Source: Hyphodiscus hymeniophilus
Taxonomy: Eukaryota; Ascomycota; Leotiomycetes; Helotiales; Hyphodiscaceae
Reading direction: 5' to 3'
Assembly (NCBI GenBank): GCA_016508695.1
Contig: VNKQ01000008.1
Coordinates: forward strand, 496,001 to 560,000
Length of the DNA: 64,000 nucleotides
Below are positions 1 to 11,911 of this stretch, piece after piece (positions within the stretch are counted from its first letter, which is position 1; every line of letters starts with the position of its first letter). Both the position numbers and the translations under genes were made by a program. The notes beneath the pieces are model-generated. The model did no database searches. It worked only from the letters and a program-made list of their open reading frames with translations, and was not told where the DNA came from.

Positions 1-2096
1 TGCTCAAGCAGATGTGGCGGCTCTTATGGCTTACCTAGCCGGTCTCGAGTTCCCCGTCAATTCTGTAGGTGAATTGCCCCTGTCCTTCTTGTCAGGGGAT
101 ATTGCAGCGAAGTCGGAAGCATTTCTGGCCAATGCTAGGGGTATCCTGGACATGTACAGAATCAAGGAGGAGCTGAAGAAAAAGACGGAACTTCGCTACC
201 GTCCGTTCAAAGCCTTCGATGATTATGAACACTCTGTCGAGCACCGACTTGCCGCAATCAAAGGTCTTATCGAGGCAGGCAAGAATGAGGAAGCAATCGA
301 AGAGACCGCGGCACTTGTCAAAGTGGGCCTTGAGGGCCTTCGGTATCTTCAGACGTACGACTGGTTGTTCCTTCGGGCCCTCATTACCATTGGATACTTG
401 GGATGGATCGCATTTGCTCTTACGACCGTCATTGACCTACACGTTCTACATGGGAAGTCACAGACCTCGAGGACCCTCACCGGTAGCCTGGTTTTCTCCT
501 CTGTCCTTGTGTTACTATATTCTTCTTTTGTTATATCAAAATCGCCGCTCACGTACTATGCGTACGCTGTCTTTCCTGTAGCATTCTGGGAGGAAGTCTA
601 TGCACGAAGACATGCGCTGACGGAAGGACGAAAGGTGTTGTTTGGAAACATTACATCGGCTCGCGAACTAGTCGTGTTGCTATTGAAGGCTGCCACTTTC
701 GTGGGCCTTATAGAGTGTCTTGTGAGCAGTGCCCAATGATTTCTTGGTCTAACCCCCACTAACTTCTTCTAGGCATTGGGCTACATATATCGGGAATTCT
801 TCTCCGTTGTGTTTGTCGGCGCTGCTTTCTGGCCAGTGTTTTATGGGATGGGCTTTTTGCAAGAGAACAGGTCTCTGGTTGGTATCTGGTTCGCAGCTTG
901 CCTGACGATGAGCACTTTTACGTTGTTACCCGCTATGAAGATTGAGGATCTAAATTTAATGTATGTCACGAATGCCCTACCAGGCGCACTTCTCTAACGT
1001 ACGACCACAGCTTATCTGGAGGCGCCTTGATGGCGGCCATTGGTATAATCTATCTCGCATTCGAGAAAAGGTTACTTGCGAAGTCTGGGCTTGCAGGCGA
1101 TTCAACGGCGCCCGCTGACAATGCTTTGTCTCGGTCACTCGTTGGCGTCCAAGTAAGGAACTTAATCTTCCGTACCAAGTTTCTTCTAATGTGAGATAGA
1201 TTGGTTTTATTGTTCTAGCCATGGCCGTTACGCGTTCGAGTGTGATCTCCCTTCAGGCGAAAGAAGGACTTCCCAAAGGAAATCAGATAGTTGGCTGGTC
1301 CATACTCGGTAGGAAATTCCTCCGTAAAATCAGGGGCCGGCCTTTTGATTAACATTTGATAGTACTTTCACTGTGCATGCCATTCGCGCACCGGTTGCAG
1401 CCGAATAACCACTACTTACATCGATTGATGGTCATCTTCCTGACATTCGCGCCGCTGTTTGTTATTCTGACAATCTCCTACGAAGGCCTGTTCTATCTTG
1501 GCTTCTCTGTTACCTTGATTACCTGGGTCCGACTTGAACATGCAGTCTACACCTTCTCCAGCATACCACCACAATCACGTACCACTAAGACAAAAAGATC
1601 ACCAATCGTGCCTACCGCACTATCGTCCTCGCCCTTCAGATCGCTTACCTTAGCAGACGCTCGAGTTTCTCTCTTCTTCCTCACACTTCTCCAATCCGCC
1701 TTCTTCAGTACCGGAAATGTTGCCTCCGTGTCTTCTTTCAGTCTTGACAGCGTCTACCGACTAATCCCCATATTCGACCCCTTCTCCCAGGGCGCATTAC
1801 TTCTGCTCAAACTCCTGATCCCCTTCGCGCTCATCTCGGCAAACCTCGGAATTCTGAACAAGAGATTGGGAGTAGCGCCGTCGGCTCTGTTCATGCTGGT
1901 CATGGCCATCAGTGATTTTTTGACGCTAAATTTCTTTTGGGTAGTCAAGGATGAGGGTAGTTGGCTGGAGATTGGCTCGACTATAAGTCACTTCTTCATT
2001 GCAAGTCTGCTATGTATTTTCGTGGCTGCGCTGGAGGGTGTTAGTGAGATGTTTATTGAGGGGTTGAGGTGGAGGATGGGAATGGAGCAAGGCTGA
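1..2096 (+). CDS. MCD4: GPI ethanolamine phosphate transferase 1 (Mcd4/PIG-N), 3' part
   Basis: Mcd4 adds phosphoethanolamine to the first mannose of GPI-anchor precursors in the ER membrane. The gene runs in from the left edge; the frame is open from base 2 and starts with QADVAALMAYLAGLEFPVNS, the family's hallmark at the end of the phosphodiesterase-like lumenal domain. The rest is the multi-membrane-span PigN C-terminal domain. Exons are 1-721, 773-960, 1011-1152, 1200-1308 and 1363-2096 (TGA at 2094-2096). All four introns (51, 50, 47 and 54 nt) are GT-AG, keep the frame, and the second and third have clear CTAAC/CTAAT branch sites. The window holds about 630 residues, so the N-terminal catalytic third is missing only because of the window edge. 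No damage is seen. Assignment rests on recognised family motifs; intron borders are inferred from consensus and frame. Confidence 0.93.
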
Positions 2097-3822
2097 TCAA
2101 AGAAAAGGAACTGGGCGGTGTGGTTAAAAATGGAGAACCACTGGCTAATGGTAATTCAAAGCTATTCGCATAGATTTTGAACCCACCATAGAATGTAGGG
2201 TATCAGATCTCGGGATAAAATGACAGATTCCTCCGCGGGTTGATTGCCGAAGAGGTCCTCAGCTTGTTGAGATCGAGGCGCTGAGCAGCGACGAATATCA
2301 AAGAATAGGGTACTTTCGTACGTTCGGACTCGAAGAGGTAAGATCGGTGTCCCAAAGGTCCACGGTACTAGTCTGTTCTTGATGGATCTAAATGCTGCTT
2401 TTACGCAGCCCGTACTGAGGTCGTTCCGAATTGTGAAGATGTCCATACGATGTAATGAAGCACCCCCTTCATTTGGCTGATTCCTCACGCTAAATGAGTA
2501 GTTTGCGGGAAATAGATGTACGATACTCTAGCTGTGTGGATGGGTTCTCGTTCAGAGGTCGCGATTGAGCCTAAGGCAGCAGTTTCAACTAGTATCCCCT
2601 CTTAACGTTATCGTTATCTCATTGTTCTGTACCTCTCATCGTGCCATCCTGCGCTATGCTAGACCTACCACACTTTATTTCATGAGTTTGTTTCCTACTC
2701 AGGTACCTACCTAGCCACATCGCCACATTCCTAATAATGCAAACAGGATGATCCGGGCCATCTCAACTGTAATAAATAATATCTCCATGTCAAAAGTACG
2801 GAAAGTACAGCGATGGAATATAAGACGAAGGTTTGGAATCCGAAGGCAAATCATCTCGCAAATAACCGCCACACAGTAGAAGTCAGCGTTCATAGACACT
2901 CACACGTTATAACGGTTTCCTTGTCACTGAAGGTGTAAGAAGTCTCGTCGCACGTGCGGCCAGGAATAGCTAAGAGCTGAACCTCGGCATCTTGAGCGCA
3001 AAGCGCTTCAAAAGACGGGGAAGCAAGCGGGAAAGGGGAGGATTGCGGAGAAACCGGGAAGGAGTCTTCTTCAATTGGCAAGGAAGAGATCGATCGTCTG
3101 GATGTATGGGGAGTGCTTTGCTTCTCCACATTACCAACGCCATGCAGCATTTCTCATCCTGAGATTTTATATCTCATGTGTACAAGTATCTTGAAGTCTC
3201 CCAGAGAGGATACTCTATCTATGCGCTTAAGTGGGGTATAGCACACCAGCATTTACCGAGTGATCTGAACTCTCTCACAAAGCTCTTCATCCTGTCACAC
3301 CGTTTTGTTTGCGAAGTATCTGGAAAGTCCTCCACAAGTTCACAACCCACTCGGTCCTCGAGGACGTTAGTGAACACTGAGCTCTATTGCTTCTTCCTTG
3401 GGATACCCAACTCAAGAGAGACCTACAGACTTCTCTAACCCAAACTTTGATAATGGATTGAGAAGATTATCACTACAGCCTTGCTTTGTGGGCTGCGGTT
3501 TGAGGACAATAGTGCACACATCTGGTGCATTGTTCGTATATTGTGGCCGCTTTTGCAGGTAGACGCTTACCCTAGCCTACCAGAATTCCAAAGCAGACCG
3601 CTTATTGGTCCACCATCTCTTCATCACTAAAGCCCCATCCCCCACCATCAAACACCGCCATACCTCCCTGACGACGACGACGAGGACGGGGATCAGGAGC
3701 AGAGGACCAAGGCCGATGAAAGCACTCTGGACCACGTGCGCACACATCTTACTCTGAATGCGTTCAAGAGAGCGAGCATACCCACGCTTTGCAGGAGTCT
3801 AGGATAATAGGAGGTATCCGGT
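2097..3822. other. Intergenic region between MCD4 and the zinc-cluster gene
   Basis: About 1.7 kb of normal base composition with no gene I can support. Short open frames occur on the minus strand (2162-2488 and 2890-3150) but resemble nothing recognised. The second is Ser/Pro-rich and runs into a GTGAGT-like donor near 2896, so a small spliced minus-strand gene cannot be excluded. The last 250 bases before 3823 are CT-rich with an ACG triplet run near 3672-3684, as is common in fungal promoters and 5' leaders. Confidence 0.5.
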
Positions 3823-6800
3823 ATGGACGACCACCAGGGACCATCGATATTCGGTGCGCAAATCTCGCAGCAGGCCCCTCCGATCCCAGGAAGCCTTCCA
3901 AACAATCAGACGCCAGGTCATCCGAGTTTTCGGCGACAGCGCGCCAGCAGAGCTTGTGAGGTGAGTTCCCTTATATTTTATACACCTTCAGATCCACCAG
4001 CCGAGGTCCTCGGACTAGATATTTGAACACGGATAACTGATCGTATCAATCTACAGACATGCCAGTGAGTTCCATTCGGAGAACAATTGCCCCATTGCGC
4101 TTGATCACGCAGCATTTTACTGACCTTTCGCCTTCTCATAGTGCGAGAAAGGTATTTTTTTTCCAACGTACCCGATAAATGAAGTTGCTCATTCAGACCT
4201 TGGTTAATTGACATGGCCCATAGGTTCGATGTGATGCTGCGAGTTTAGGCGTGGTGAGGAGAATCCCTTCGTGCCCGCCACCATTTTACAGACTGCTAAT
4301 TGTGTGATTCTCCAGCCTTGCACGAATTGCGTTGCCTTCTCTATCGAATGCAAGATCCCTACGCCTAAGCGGAAGAAGACCCAAAGTGGAAAGCAGAAGG
4401 ATTCGGATAGGTATGGACATGGGTTCTTAAAAACATTCACATGGCCCACGTACTGATCCGGACAGTGACCGAGGCGATACAATCGACGAACACTCTCCTC
4501 GAAATGAATCCCCAGGTGGTGCTGCTCTTAGCACCAGTACGGTCGCCGATGGCACCCCTCCTACATCACTTACGGAGGCTCAGTATCGACAACGAGAGGG
4601 CGACGAGGGAATATATGCCCAATTCATGAAGCCGAAGTTCACGAGAGCGCCGATCAAGGAGGCTGGTAGGGTGGCATATCTAGGCGAATCCTCGAATTTG
4701 ACATTGTTGGTTCACGATAGACACGGCACAGCAGATGTTGTCCACTACCCCCTCCCCGAGAACGTTAGAGGATCGCGTGCTAGATTGACGGAATTGGATA
4801 ACGTGGAGATCGATATTCTGCATCAGCGAGGCGCCTTTCTCCTCCCGCCGAGAGCTCTTTGCGATGAATTGGTGGACTCGTACTTCAAATGGGTGGCTCC
4901 GATTGTTCCAGTCATCAATCGAACCCGGTTTATGAGACAATATCGAGACTCGAAGAATCCGCCATCACTCCTCTTACTGCAAGCGATCTTGTTGGCTGGA
5001 TCCAGAGTTTGCACGAATCCTCAGCTTATGGACGCCAATGGATCAACAACACCTGCGGCCTTGACTTTCTACAAGCGAGCAAAGGCTCTGTATGACGCAA
5101 ATTATGAAGATGACCGCGTTACGATTGTTCAAGCTCTTGTACTCATGGGATGGTACTGGGAGGGACCAGAGGACGTAACAAAGAACGTTTTCTACTGGAG
5201 CAGAGTTGCCACAATCGTCGCTCAGGGATCTGGAATGCATCGGAGTGTTGAAGGATCCCAACTAAGCAAAGCGGATAAGCGGCTTTGGAAGCGGATATGG
5301 TGGACCCTATTTACCCGGGATCGATCTGTCGCTGTTGCTTTAGGCCGACCCGTACATATCAATACCGATGATTCTGATGTTGAGATGGTCTCTGAAGACG
5401 ATTTCATCGAGGACGAAGGAGAGAATGCAAACGAGTTTGTGCAGGACCCGCTCCATATCCAGTTTTTTCTACAATACGTCAAGCTGTGCGAGATCATGGG
5501 ACTTGTTCTGTCACAGCAGTATTCAGTGGCCTCAAAAGCTCGTCGCCAGAATGCCATTGATCTTACACATAGTGACATGGCATTAGCGGACTGGCTCCAA
5601 AACTGCCCAAAAGATATCTACTGGGAAATGCCGCGGCACCATTTCTGGTCTGCTCTACTCCATTCGAACTACTATACCACGCTCTGTCTACTTCATCGAG
5701 CGCACATGCCACCAGCCACAAATTCCAGAGGCGGAGGTTACGTGGAGGACAATACCTACCCTTCACGAAATATTGCTTTCCAAGCTGCTGCCATGATCAC
5801 CTCAATAATCGAGAATCTTTCAGCACATGATGAACTACGCTACTGTCCGGCGTTTATTGTTTATAGTCTTTTCTCCGCACTAATCATGCATGTATATCAG
5901 ATGCGATCCTCCGTACCGTCGATCATCCAGGCGACTCAAGAGCGAATGAGGGTGTGTATGAATGCGCTGAAAGATGTGTCCAGAGTTTGGCTGGTCGCCA
6001 AAATGGTGTATACTCTCTTCGAGTCTATTTTGGGCAACAAAGTTCTCGAGGAGCGGTTGCAGAAGGCCGCTGGGAAGCGTCACAAGAAAATGGCGCAGAG
6101 TCTTGCTCACGGCATAAATCAGGCTCAGGTCAAGAGAGAAGATGCTGGCAAGCGGAAGTACGACGACATGGCATTAGATTTCAATGTGAACAACGGACCA
6201 GCACCTCAGGAATCGTATGAGAGATCGCGACCTCAGACACCAAGTCAGGCAGTCAGTGGGCCAATGGCGGCGCCACCCATCTCTTCTCCCAACTCGAGAC
6301 AGAACCAAGATACTTTCATGGGTGGCACGAACTCACGTCCTCATACACGACCTCCAACTCCGTTCAACCCATCCTTCTCAGTACCAGCGACCCCTCCCGA
6401 TCTGTATCTTGTTACCCGAAACTCGCCCAACCTCTCCCAGTCCATCTGGGAGAACTTCCAACCTGACCAGCTGTTTCCCGAAGGTTCAGCTAACATGCAA
6501 CATAACCAGTTCTCGCCTTCCCAATCTCACCATAATTTGGACCCCAACTTAATGACACAGATGGGCATGCCACCGCAGATGCCGAACCAAGGCCAGCCAT
6601 CTCAATCGCCTCAGCAGAGAATGCGTGGTATGGCCAGTAGTCCACCTGTACCGAGTATGCTGCAGCCTGGCCAGGCGGGCCCTACAGGGTATCAAGTACA
6701 ACCAGGCATGTGGCAAGGCAACTTCGACCAATCGATGCAGGATGGAGCTCAGGGTCAAAGTCCTAGTGATACTTGGAGTAATGCTTCAGCGCAGGCTGTT

Positions 6801-6937
6801 CCTATGACTATGAATGTTGAAGATTGGTAAGTCACATACAGATCTGTCCCTGCCCAAATGCTGATTGCTACAGGTTTCAATTTTTTGGAATAAACGGTGA
6901 TCTTAGCGGTATGAATGGCGATGCGCCCCTCGCATGA
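3823..6937 (+). CDS. Zn2Cys6 transcription factor of the CTF1/FarA-FarB family
   Basis: Family members (Fusarium CTF1-alpha/beta, Aspergillus FarA/FarB) are nuclear activators of fatty-acid catabolism and cutinase genes. Exons are 3823-3960, 4057-4064, 4142-4151, 4224-4253, 4316-4410, 4466-6826 and 6874-6937, giving 2706 nt or 901 residues. The spliced zinc cluster is C45-x2-C48-x6-C55-x8-C64-x2-C67-x6-C74, followed by the basic run PKRKK. It continues into REGDEGIYAQFMKPKF and, from about residue 225, the fungal-specific regulatory domain. The last 250 residues are Pro/Gln/Ser-rich, likely activation and disorder. An in-frame TAG 12 bases before ATG 3823 supports this start. The last intron (6827-6873) matters: unspliced, TAA at 6828 would end the protein at EDW, whereas splicing adds FQFFGINGDLSGMNGDAPLA. 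Which paralogue (FarA or FarB type) it is, I cannot say. Confidence 0.9.
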
Positions 6938-7300
6938 GGTCTTATTGGCATCTGGACTGTGCAGGAGTTGCGAGTTCTTGGTAAAAAAAAAAAGCGACAT
7001 GGTTGAGCTGATTTCCTGGCTACTGGATATGTATAATACAGTTATTAACGGATAAGGGTGTCGAGCTGGCCGCAGTGGTTGCTACAGTTCGTTCATCGAA
7101 GCAGTGAGTAGTACTTAGGTCATATTTGTTACCATGTGTAATAAGCTTTTGAAAATTAGTGTATTTGCAAGTCTTGGTCTTCGATTGTTTTTGTTTATCT
7201 AAGTGCCTACTTCTTTTTTGATCTTATCGCGCAAGAACGAATAAATCTTGTATTACAATATTGTCTAGAATCTCCAAGGCCCTTGCAACCCTCTAGTTTT
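6938..7300. other. 3' flank and transition into the AT-rich block
   Basis: The likely 3' UTR and terminator of the zinc-cluster gene. Composition is still mixed up to about 7300 and then turns abruptly to TA-rich sequence. No gene is seen. Confidence 0.5.
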
Positions 7301-9019
7301 GTGCCGCAATATACACCAGAGAAGACTTCTCTACACTTAACTTTTAAGTCTTCCTTGATTTTTACTTATAAAAAAATAAAAAGTTATTCTTGTATTATTT
7401 TAGTCCAAATAATATAACATATTATATAATATACCTTTATCTACTCTATTTTTAATATAACAATTATAATTAAACAAAAACAAATAACTTTTATTAAATG
7501 TTAGGTATAACTATTAGTATATATTATTATACTAGCATATATTATATAATTCTTATTCCTTCAGCTGCGACCAGAACTACCTAGTCTGTGTCCGTATTAA
7601 GTTGAGATCAAGCGAGTTATTTTAGCTAATTAGAGTAGTTAATTCCCCCCTTAATTTTAGTAGGACAATATAATAATTATCTATATATAATAAAATCTAT
7701 TCTAATAATTATTCTTTTCACAAATTAGAATGTCGTATTATTTATAATAATAGATTATATTAATTTCATAACTTTCCCGTTAAGAATTAACTATAATTTA
7801 GCTTGATATAACCCTCTTTTATAAATAATACCTAATTTGTATTCTCTTTTAAAACATATATTACCTTCTCTTTAGTCTTTACCTAACCCCTTTATTAATT
7901 TTTATTAATTTATTAGTAACTTTTTAAAATTAATTAATATTTTTCCTATACATTGTTTTAGAGTAATTTAATTATTAGAACTATAATATAATAAGGCTCT
8001 AGTAGGCTATTCTTAGAAATCCTTTTAAACCCAGAATAATACTTATTTTTTAACTTTTCTTTCTTTCTAATTATTATTTCTTAATGAAGGAAAAAGAAAA
8101 GAAAAATACTTATAAAAGCTAATACTCTATAACGGTATAACCTAATACCTTCCCCTTTAGATTAGTTATAAGCTAGTATTATAAGAGGTTATATTATTAT
8201 ATTTATGTACTTCTTTTACCTAATAAATTAATAATTATTCTTATTAAAGAGAATAAATAGCTTTAATTCCTTTTAAGATAAGTTTCTAAATATAAGGGCG
8301 AGCCCTAGGGGTAAGGCGCTGGTTATACCTATACTTAAGGCTAAGTAGAAGCGCTTCTTTTCTTTCGGAACTAGCTTAGAATACTTCCTTTTCCTTTATC
8401 GAACTAACTAAATATTATAACGAACCTCTATGTATACGCTATTCGCCCCGTAATATTAAGTTCGATTAAAATGGATTTATAGCTACCCGGGAACTTTATA
8501 TTAAATGCCGGGACGTTTTTATCGAGAAACGAGAGCTTATAATAAGAAACGTTAAATACTAAAATATAACGTATTCTAGAAGAGATATTAAAAAACAATA
8601 ATAATATATAGAAACTAAGCTAGCTAGAATATAGGCTACTTTAAATAACTAAGAAGCCGAAAGATTATAAAGAGAGGCTAGATCTAATACCCTAAAAGAC
8701 GCGTCTCTTATAAGCGCCTTAATAAAAAGCCTAATCGAGTCGCTAAAAGCAGCGTCTCTTTTAAACCCTAATAAAGAACCTTTAGTCCCTAAAAGCTAAA
8801 AGCCGCTAATATAAGATAGTCGGGTAAAGACTTTTTAAGATTATTTCTTAATACTTAAAAGTTCGTATTACGTTTACTTTATAATAAAACTAATACTCTC
8901 TTTAAATTATTATTAGGATATTATTTATAATACTCTCTTATTACGCGAGTAAGCCCGGATACGATATTTTTAAGAAAAGGGAGCCTTATACTTGGAAAGG
9001 ACTCCAAATCTTTCTTTAT
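7300..9019 (+). pseudogene. Unassigned degenerate repeat, possibly gag-like
   Basis: The first 900 bases are featureless AT-rich DNA. From about 8281 to 9019 composition is less extreme, and one forward frame between stops (8820-8990) vaguely recalls a retroelement gag (KTF..FF.NTQKFVL). This is weak; I cannot name the element or its ends. It is cut at 9019 by the insertion of a short TIR element. Confidence 0.3.
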
Positions 9020-9383
9020 AGGTTGAGCTATTTCAACTCTACTCCTGGGCCCTGGCTACTTTAACTCTACTAGTCCTTATTAGTTATATATACTATAGTA
9101 CGTATAGTACATTTACGCCCGTATAGGAATATTAAAACTCTATAACTACTTTTAATATTCTACTTAGAATATAACCAAATATAATTATAAGAAATAATAT
9201 AAATAAATAAAAATATCCCTATATAAGGGGCTCTTACTACCCCTTAACCCCCTGGAACTAACCCTAACTACTAACTCTAACCCACTGTGTTTTAGTAGAG
9301 AAAGTATCTCTAGGCCTATGCGTTTCTAAGTATACCCCCTAAGAGTTAAAGTAGCCGGGAGTAGAGTTGAAATAGCTTAACCC
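9020..9383. mobile_element. Short TIR element, 364 bp (8-bp-TSD family, copy S1)
   Basis: Flanked by the exact 8-bp duplication TTCTTTAT (9012-9019 and 9384-9391). The ends are inverted repeats of about 42 bp: left GGTTGAGCTATTTCAACTCT (first G mutated to A), right ending AGTTGAAATAGCTTAACCC. Each TIR holds two copies of a CTAYTTYAACTC motif around a (C)CCGG core. The interior is non-coding. 8-bp TSDs suggest a hAT-like transposase acting in trans; this is inference, as no transposase is present. Confidence 0.85.
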
Positions 9384-9403
9384 TTCTTTATATAACTTAA
9401 CAA

Positions 9404-9815
9404 ATATTACAAAGCATATAATAGCTTATAGCCTGAGGCTTAATAACTAGGTTATAAGAGAATTATAAGTAGAGATTATAGAAGTAAAGAACTACTTTAC
9501 ATCACGTGATATAGTCCTATAAGCAAAGAGTCCCGACTATTTAAAGACTCTTATTATAAAAGACTCTAGATTGTTTAGGATAAGGACTCTAGGCTCCTTA
9601 ACCTAAGACTTTAGAGTATTAAAGGTTTTATATATGTAATAATATTTCCTTAGTAAATAGAAGCTTTGTACTTAATTTAAATAAAGTATCTTTATAATAT
9701 ACTTAATAACTTGCAAAATAGTTATATATATCTTAAATAATAATAGCGCCTCTATTTAACCCAATTAATTACTTAGGGGCCCACTACTAAGTGTTTGACT
9801 AGGGCTGGCCATATT
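9404..9815 (+). repeat. LTR-like repeat, related to 53026-53360
   Basis: Shares long similarity, with many C/T and G/A differences, with the sequence at 53026-53360 in the same orientation. Shared stretches include AACTTATAGCCTRAGGCTTA, the TTTCCTTAGTAAATA region, and a final part with AACCCAAYTAAYT and CTACTACTA. The copy at 53 kb follows a purine run, as a 3' LTR would, downstream of the gypsy relic. This one may be the partner 5' LTR or an independent solo LTR. Its exact ends and TSD were not resolved. Confidence 0.5.
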
Positions 9816-9822
9816 TAATATA

Positions 9823-10616
9823 GGGACGAGCTATTTCAACTCTAATGCCGGCTATTTTAACTCTATTAATCCCAGATTGTTTTTATACTTGTATATATCT
9901 AGTAAGCTTTACTTATTATATAAATTTATATACGCGTAAAAGTATATAATATATACTATTATATTAACTTATTAAAATTATAATTTAGATTTAACTTATA
10001 CTTACTATCTTATATATAACTCTTAAAAGGTTTTATTATTATAACTTTAACCTTTTATATTACCTCCCTTTATAATATATCTCTTATAACGATTATTACG
10101 TCTTTAAGGCAATTGTCTTTATATATAGAAGAAATCCCCCTTATATAACCCCTTTCCCTTCTTATACTTAGCTTATATTAATCGATATACTCCTTTGCTA
10201 TTTATACTATTATAAGAGTAATAGAACTATCTCGATTTAGCCTAGAATAAATAATAAATACTAGTTTAATAAGAGACTTAAGTCGCTTAAGGATCGCGGG
10301 GGCTAAGGAAAGGGAGAGTTCGAAGGCTAAGAGTAGTCGTTAAGTACTCGATTAGGTATACTTATTGGCTTTAGTATACTATTTAATAGTAATAACTATA
10401 GTAAAAAGATTAGTATAAACCGCTATAAAGGGAGGGGCCCACAAGTCTTAAATGCGTTTATTGCAAAGGTTATAAGTTAATAAGGATATATTAATTTTGA
10501 CAAGTAATATAAATTATACTTGCCCTTATATATAAAATAGTATAAAGAAGCGAGCTTACTAAGTATACCCCCAAAGAGTTAAAATAGCCGGCATTAGAGT
10601 TGAAATAGCTCGTCCC
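9823..10616. mobile_element. Longer TIR element, 794 bp (8-bp-TSD family, copy L)
   Basis: Exact 8-bp TSD TTAATATA (9815-9822 and 10617-10624). Left end GGGACGAGCTATTTCAACTC, right end the inverse, AGTTGAAATAGCTCGTCCC. The TIR repeats its motif twice around GCCGGC. The interior contains the conserved block CTTTAAGGCAATTG shared with other long copies at 16.9, 27.8/36.3, 39.1, 52.7 and 61.6 kb. No coding sequence. Confidence 0.88.
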
Positions 10617-10624
10617 TTAATATA

Positions 10625-11446
10625 AGGCTAAACTATATATTATATAAAAGTTAGGGTTTAACCCTAGTTAATCCTAGTTAACCCGGGTTGACCAAGTTTG
10701 GCTAGGTTAGTACTAGTTTAATTAAAGTTCATAATAAGCTTAGGCTTAGCTTAATTAGAGTTTATAGTAGCTAGTCACGTGACTTAACAAATCACGTGAT
10801 TTTTCCAAAAAGTTATTTATTAGGTTATATTATTAGTTATATAGGTTAAGTTATTTTAGTATATATTATAAGTTTTAAATATAACTCAAAATAAGCTATC
10901 TTAGCCAAGTTTATATTTAAGGAAAGTGCGATTTAAGGTAAGTTCCTTTACTAAATTAAGTTTAAATTTCTCGATTAAGCTATAACTAAGCCAATTTCAA
11001 CGCTAAAATTAAGCGAGTTAAAAATTCGGCTAAATTAGGAAAAATACTACTAGGAAGCCTAGCCACTAACCTAAATAGGTTAGACTATAATAAAAAAAAT
11101 TAAAAAAAATTTCTTTTTAAATTTTAATTAAACCTAATTTAAACCGGGTTAACTATATTAACCTAGTCTAGCCCGTTTCGTAGATTAAACTCTAAATTTT
11201 TACTGATTTACTTATAATACCTTAGTTAACTTTGGTTAACCCTGGTTAACCCGGGTTAACCCAGGTCAACCTTAGTTAATTCTAATTGAATTCGAAAATA
11301 ATCTATAGTATAATTGTATGTAACCTAGGTTACCCCTGGTCAAACACTTATACTAGTGCCACTATAGTAATTACTAGATTCATATATACACCTAAGTATA
11401 AGTGACCAATAAAAACTAATAGAGTTAAAATAGCCGGGAGTAGAGT
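10625..11446. repeat. Degenerate repeat with GTTAACC-type motifs and CACGTG palindromes
   Basis: About 0.8 kb with repeated GGTTAACCCGGGTTAACC-like inverted motifs (10660-10700 and 11220-11275) and two palindromes TCACGTGA near 10775 and 10791. At 11408-11446 lies a detached right end of the TIR family (GAGTTAAAATAGCCGGGAGT). No gene; the parent element is not identified. Confidence 0.4.
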
Positions 11447-11776
11447 TAAAATAAGGGACGGGCTATAACAACTTGCCTCCCGGCTAAAATAGGGTCAAGC
11501 TATAATAACTTGCCTGCCGGCTAAAACAACTTTTCAGGAGTATACTTAATACCTTACGGCCGTTAGGCAAGTATTTAATACTCGCTCAACTAAGGCTTAA
11601 CTAGGGCTCAAACCCAGACTTTACTAAGGCTTAACTAAGGCTTAAGTAGGGCTTAACCCTAATTCATATAACAACTCCCAAGTAGGGTTTAAGCCGGTTT
11701 AAGGCTCGAATTAGGCTCAAACTAGGCTCAAGCTAGGTTTAAGCCTATACTTAATTTTAATTTTAGATTTTTTTTT
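11447..11776. repeat. Fragments of the GGGACGGGC-type TIR and AAGGCTTAA repeats
   Basis: Starts with GGGACGGGCTATAACAACTT, the TIR of the intact 1100-bp element at 60774-61873, repeated once in degenerate form about 40 bases later. It is followed by about 180 bases rich in AGGCTTAACTAGGGCTCAA-like repeats. No matching right end was assigned. Confidence 0.45.
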
Positions 11777-11911
11777 AGGACAGGCTATTATAACTTGTCT
11801 CCCGGCTAAAATAGCTTTTCGGGGGTATACTTAATACCCTTGCTTAGCTATAGTAATTTATATACGTAAGCAAGGCTAAGCCGCTAAACTATATACTTTA
11901 CTAAATATTAA

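Noticed and set aside
2162..2488. 108-codon minus-strand frame as a gene
   Set aside because: No recognisable motif, codon pattern or splice context; it lies in the 3' flank of MCD4.
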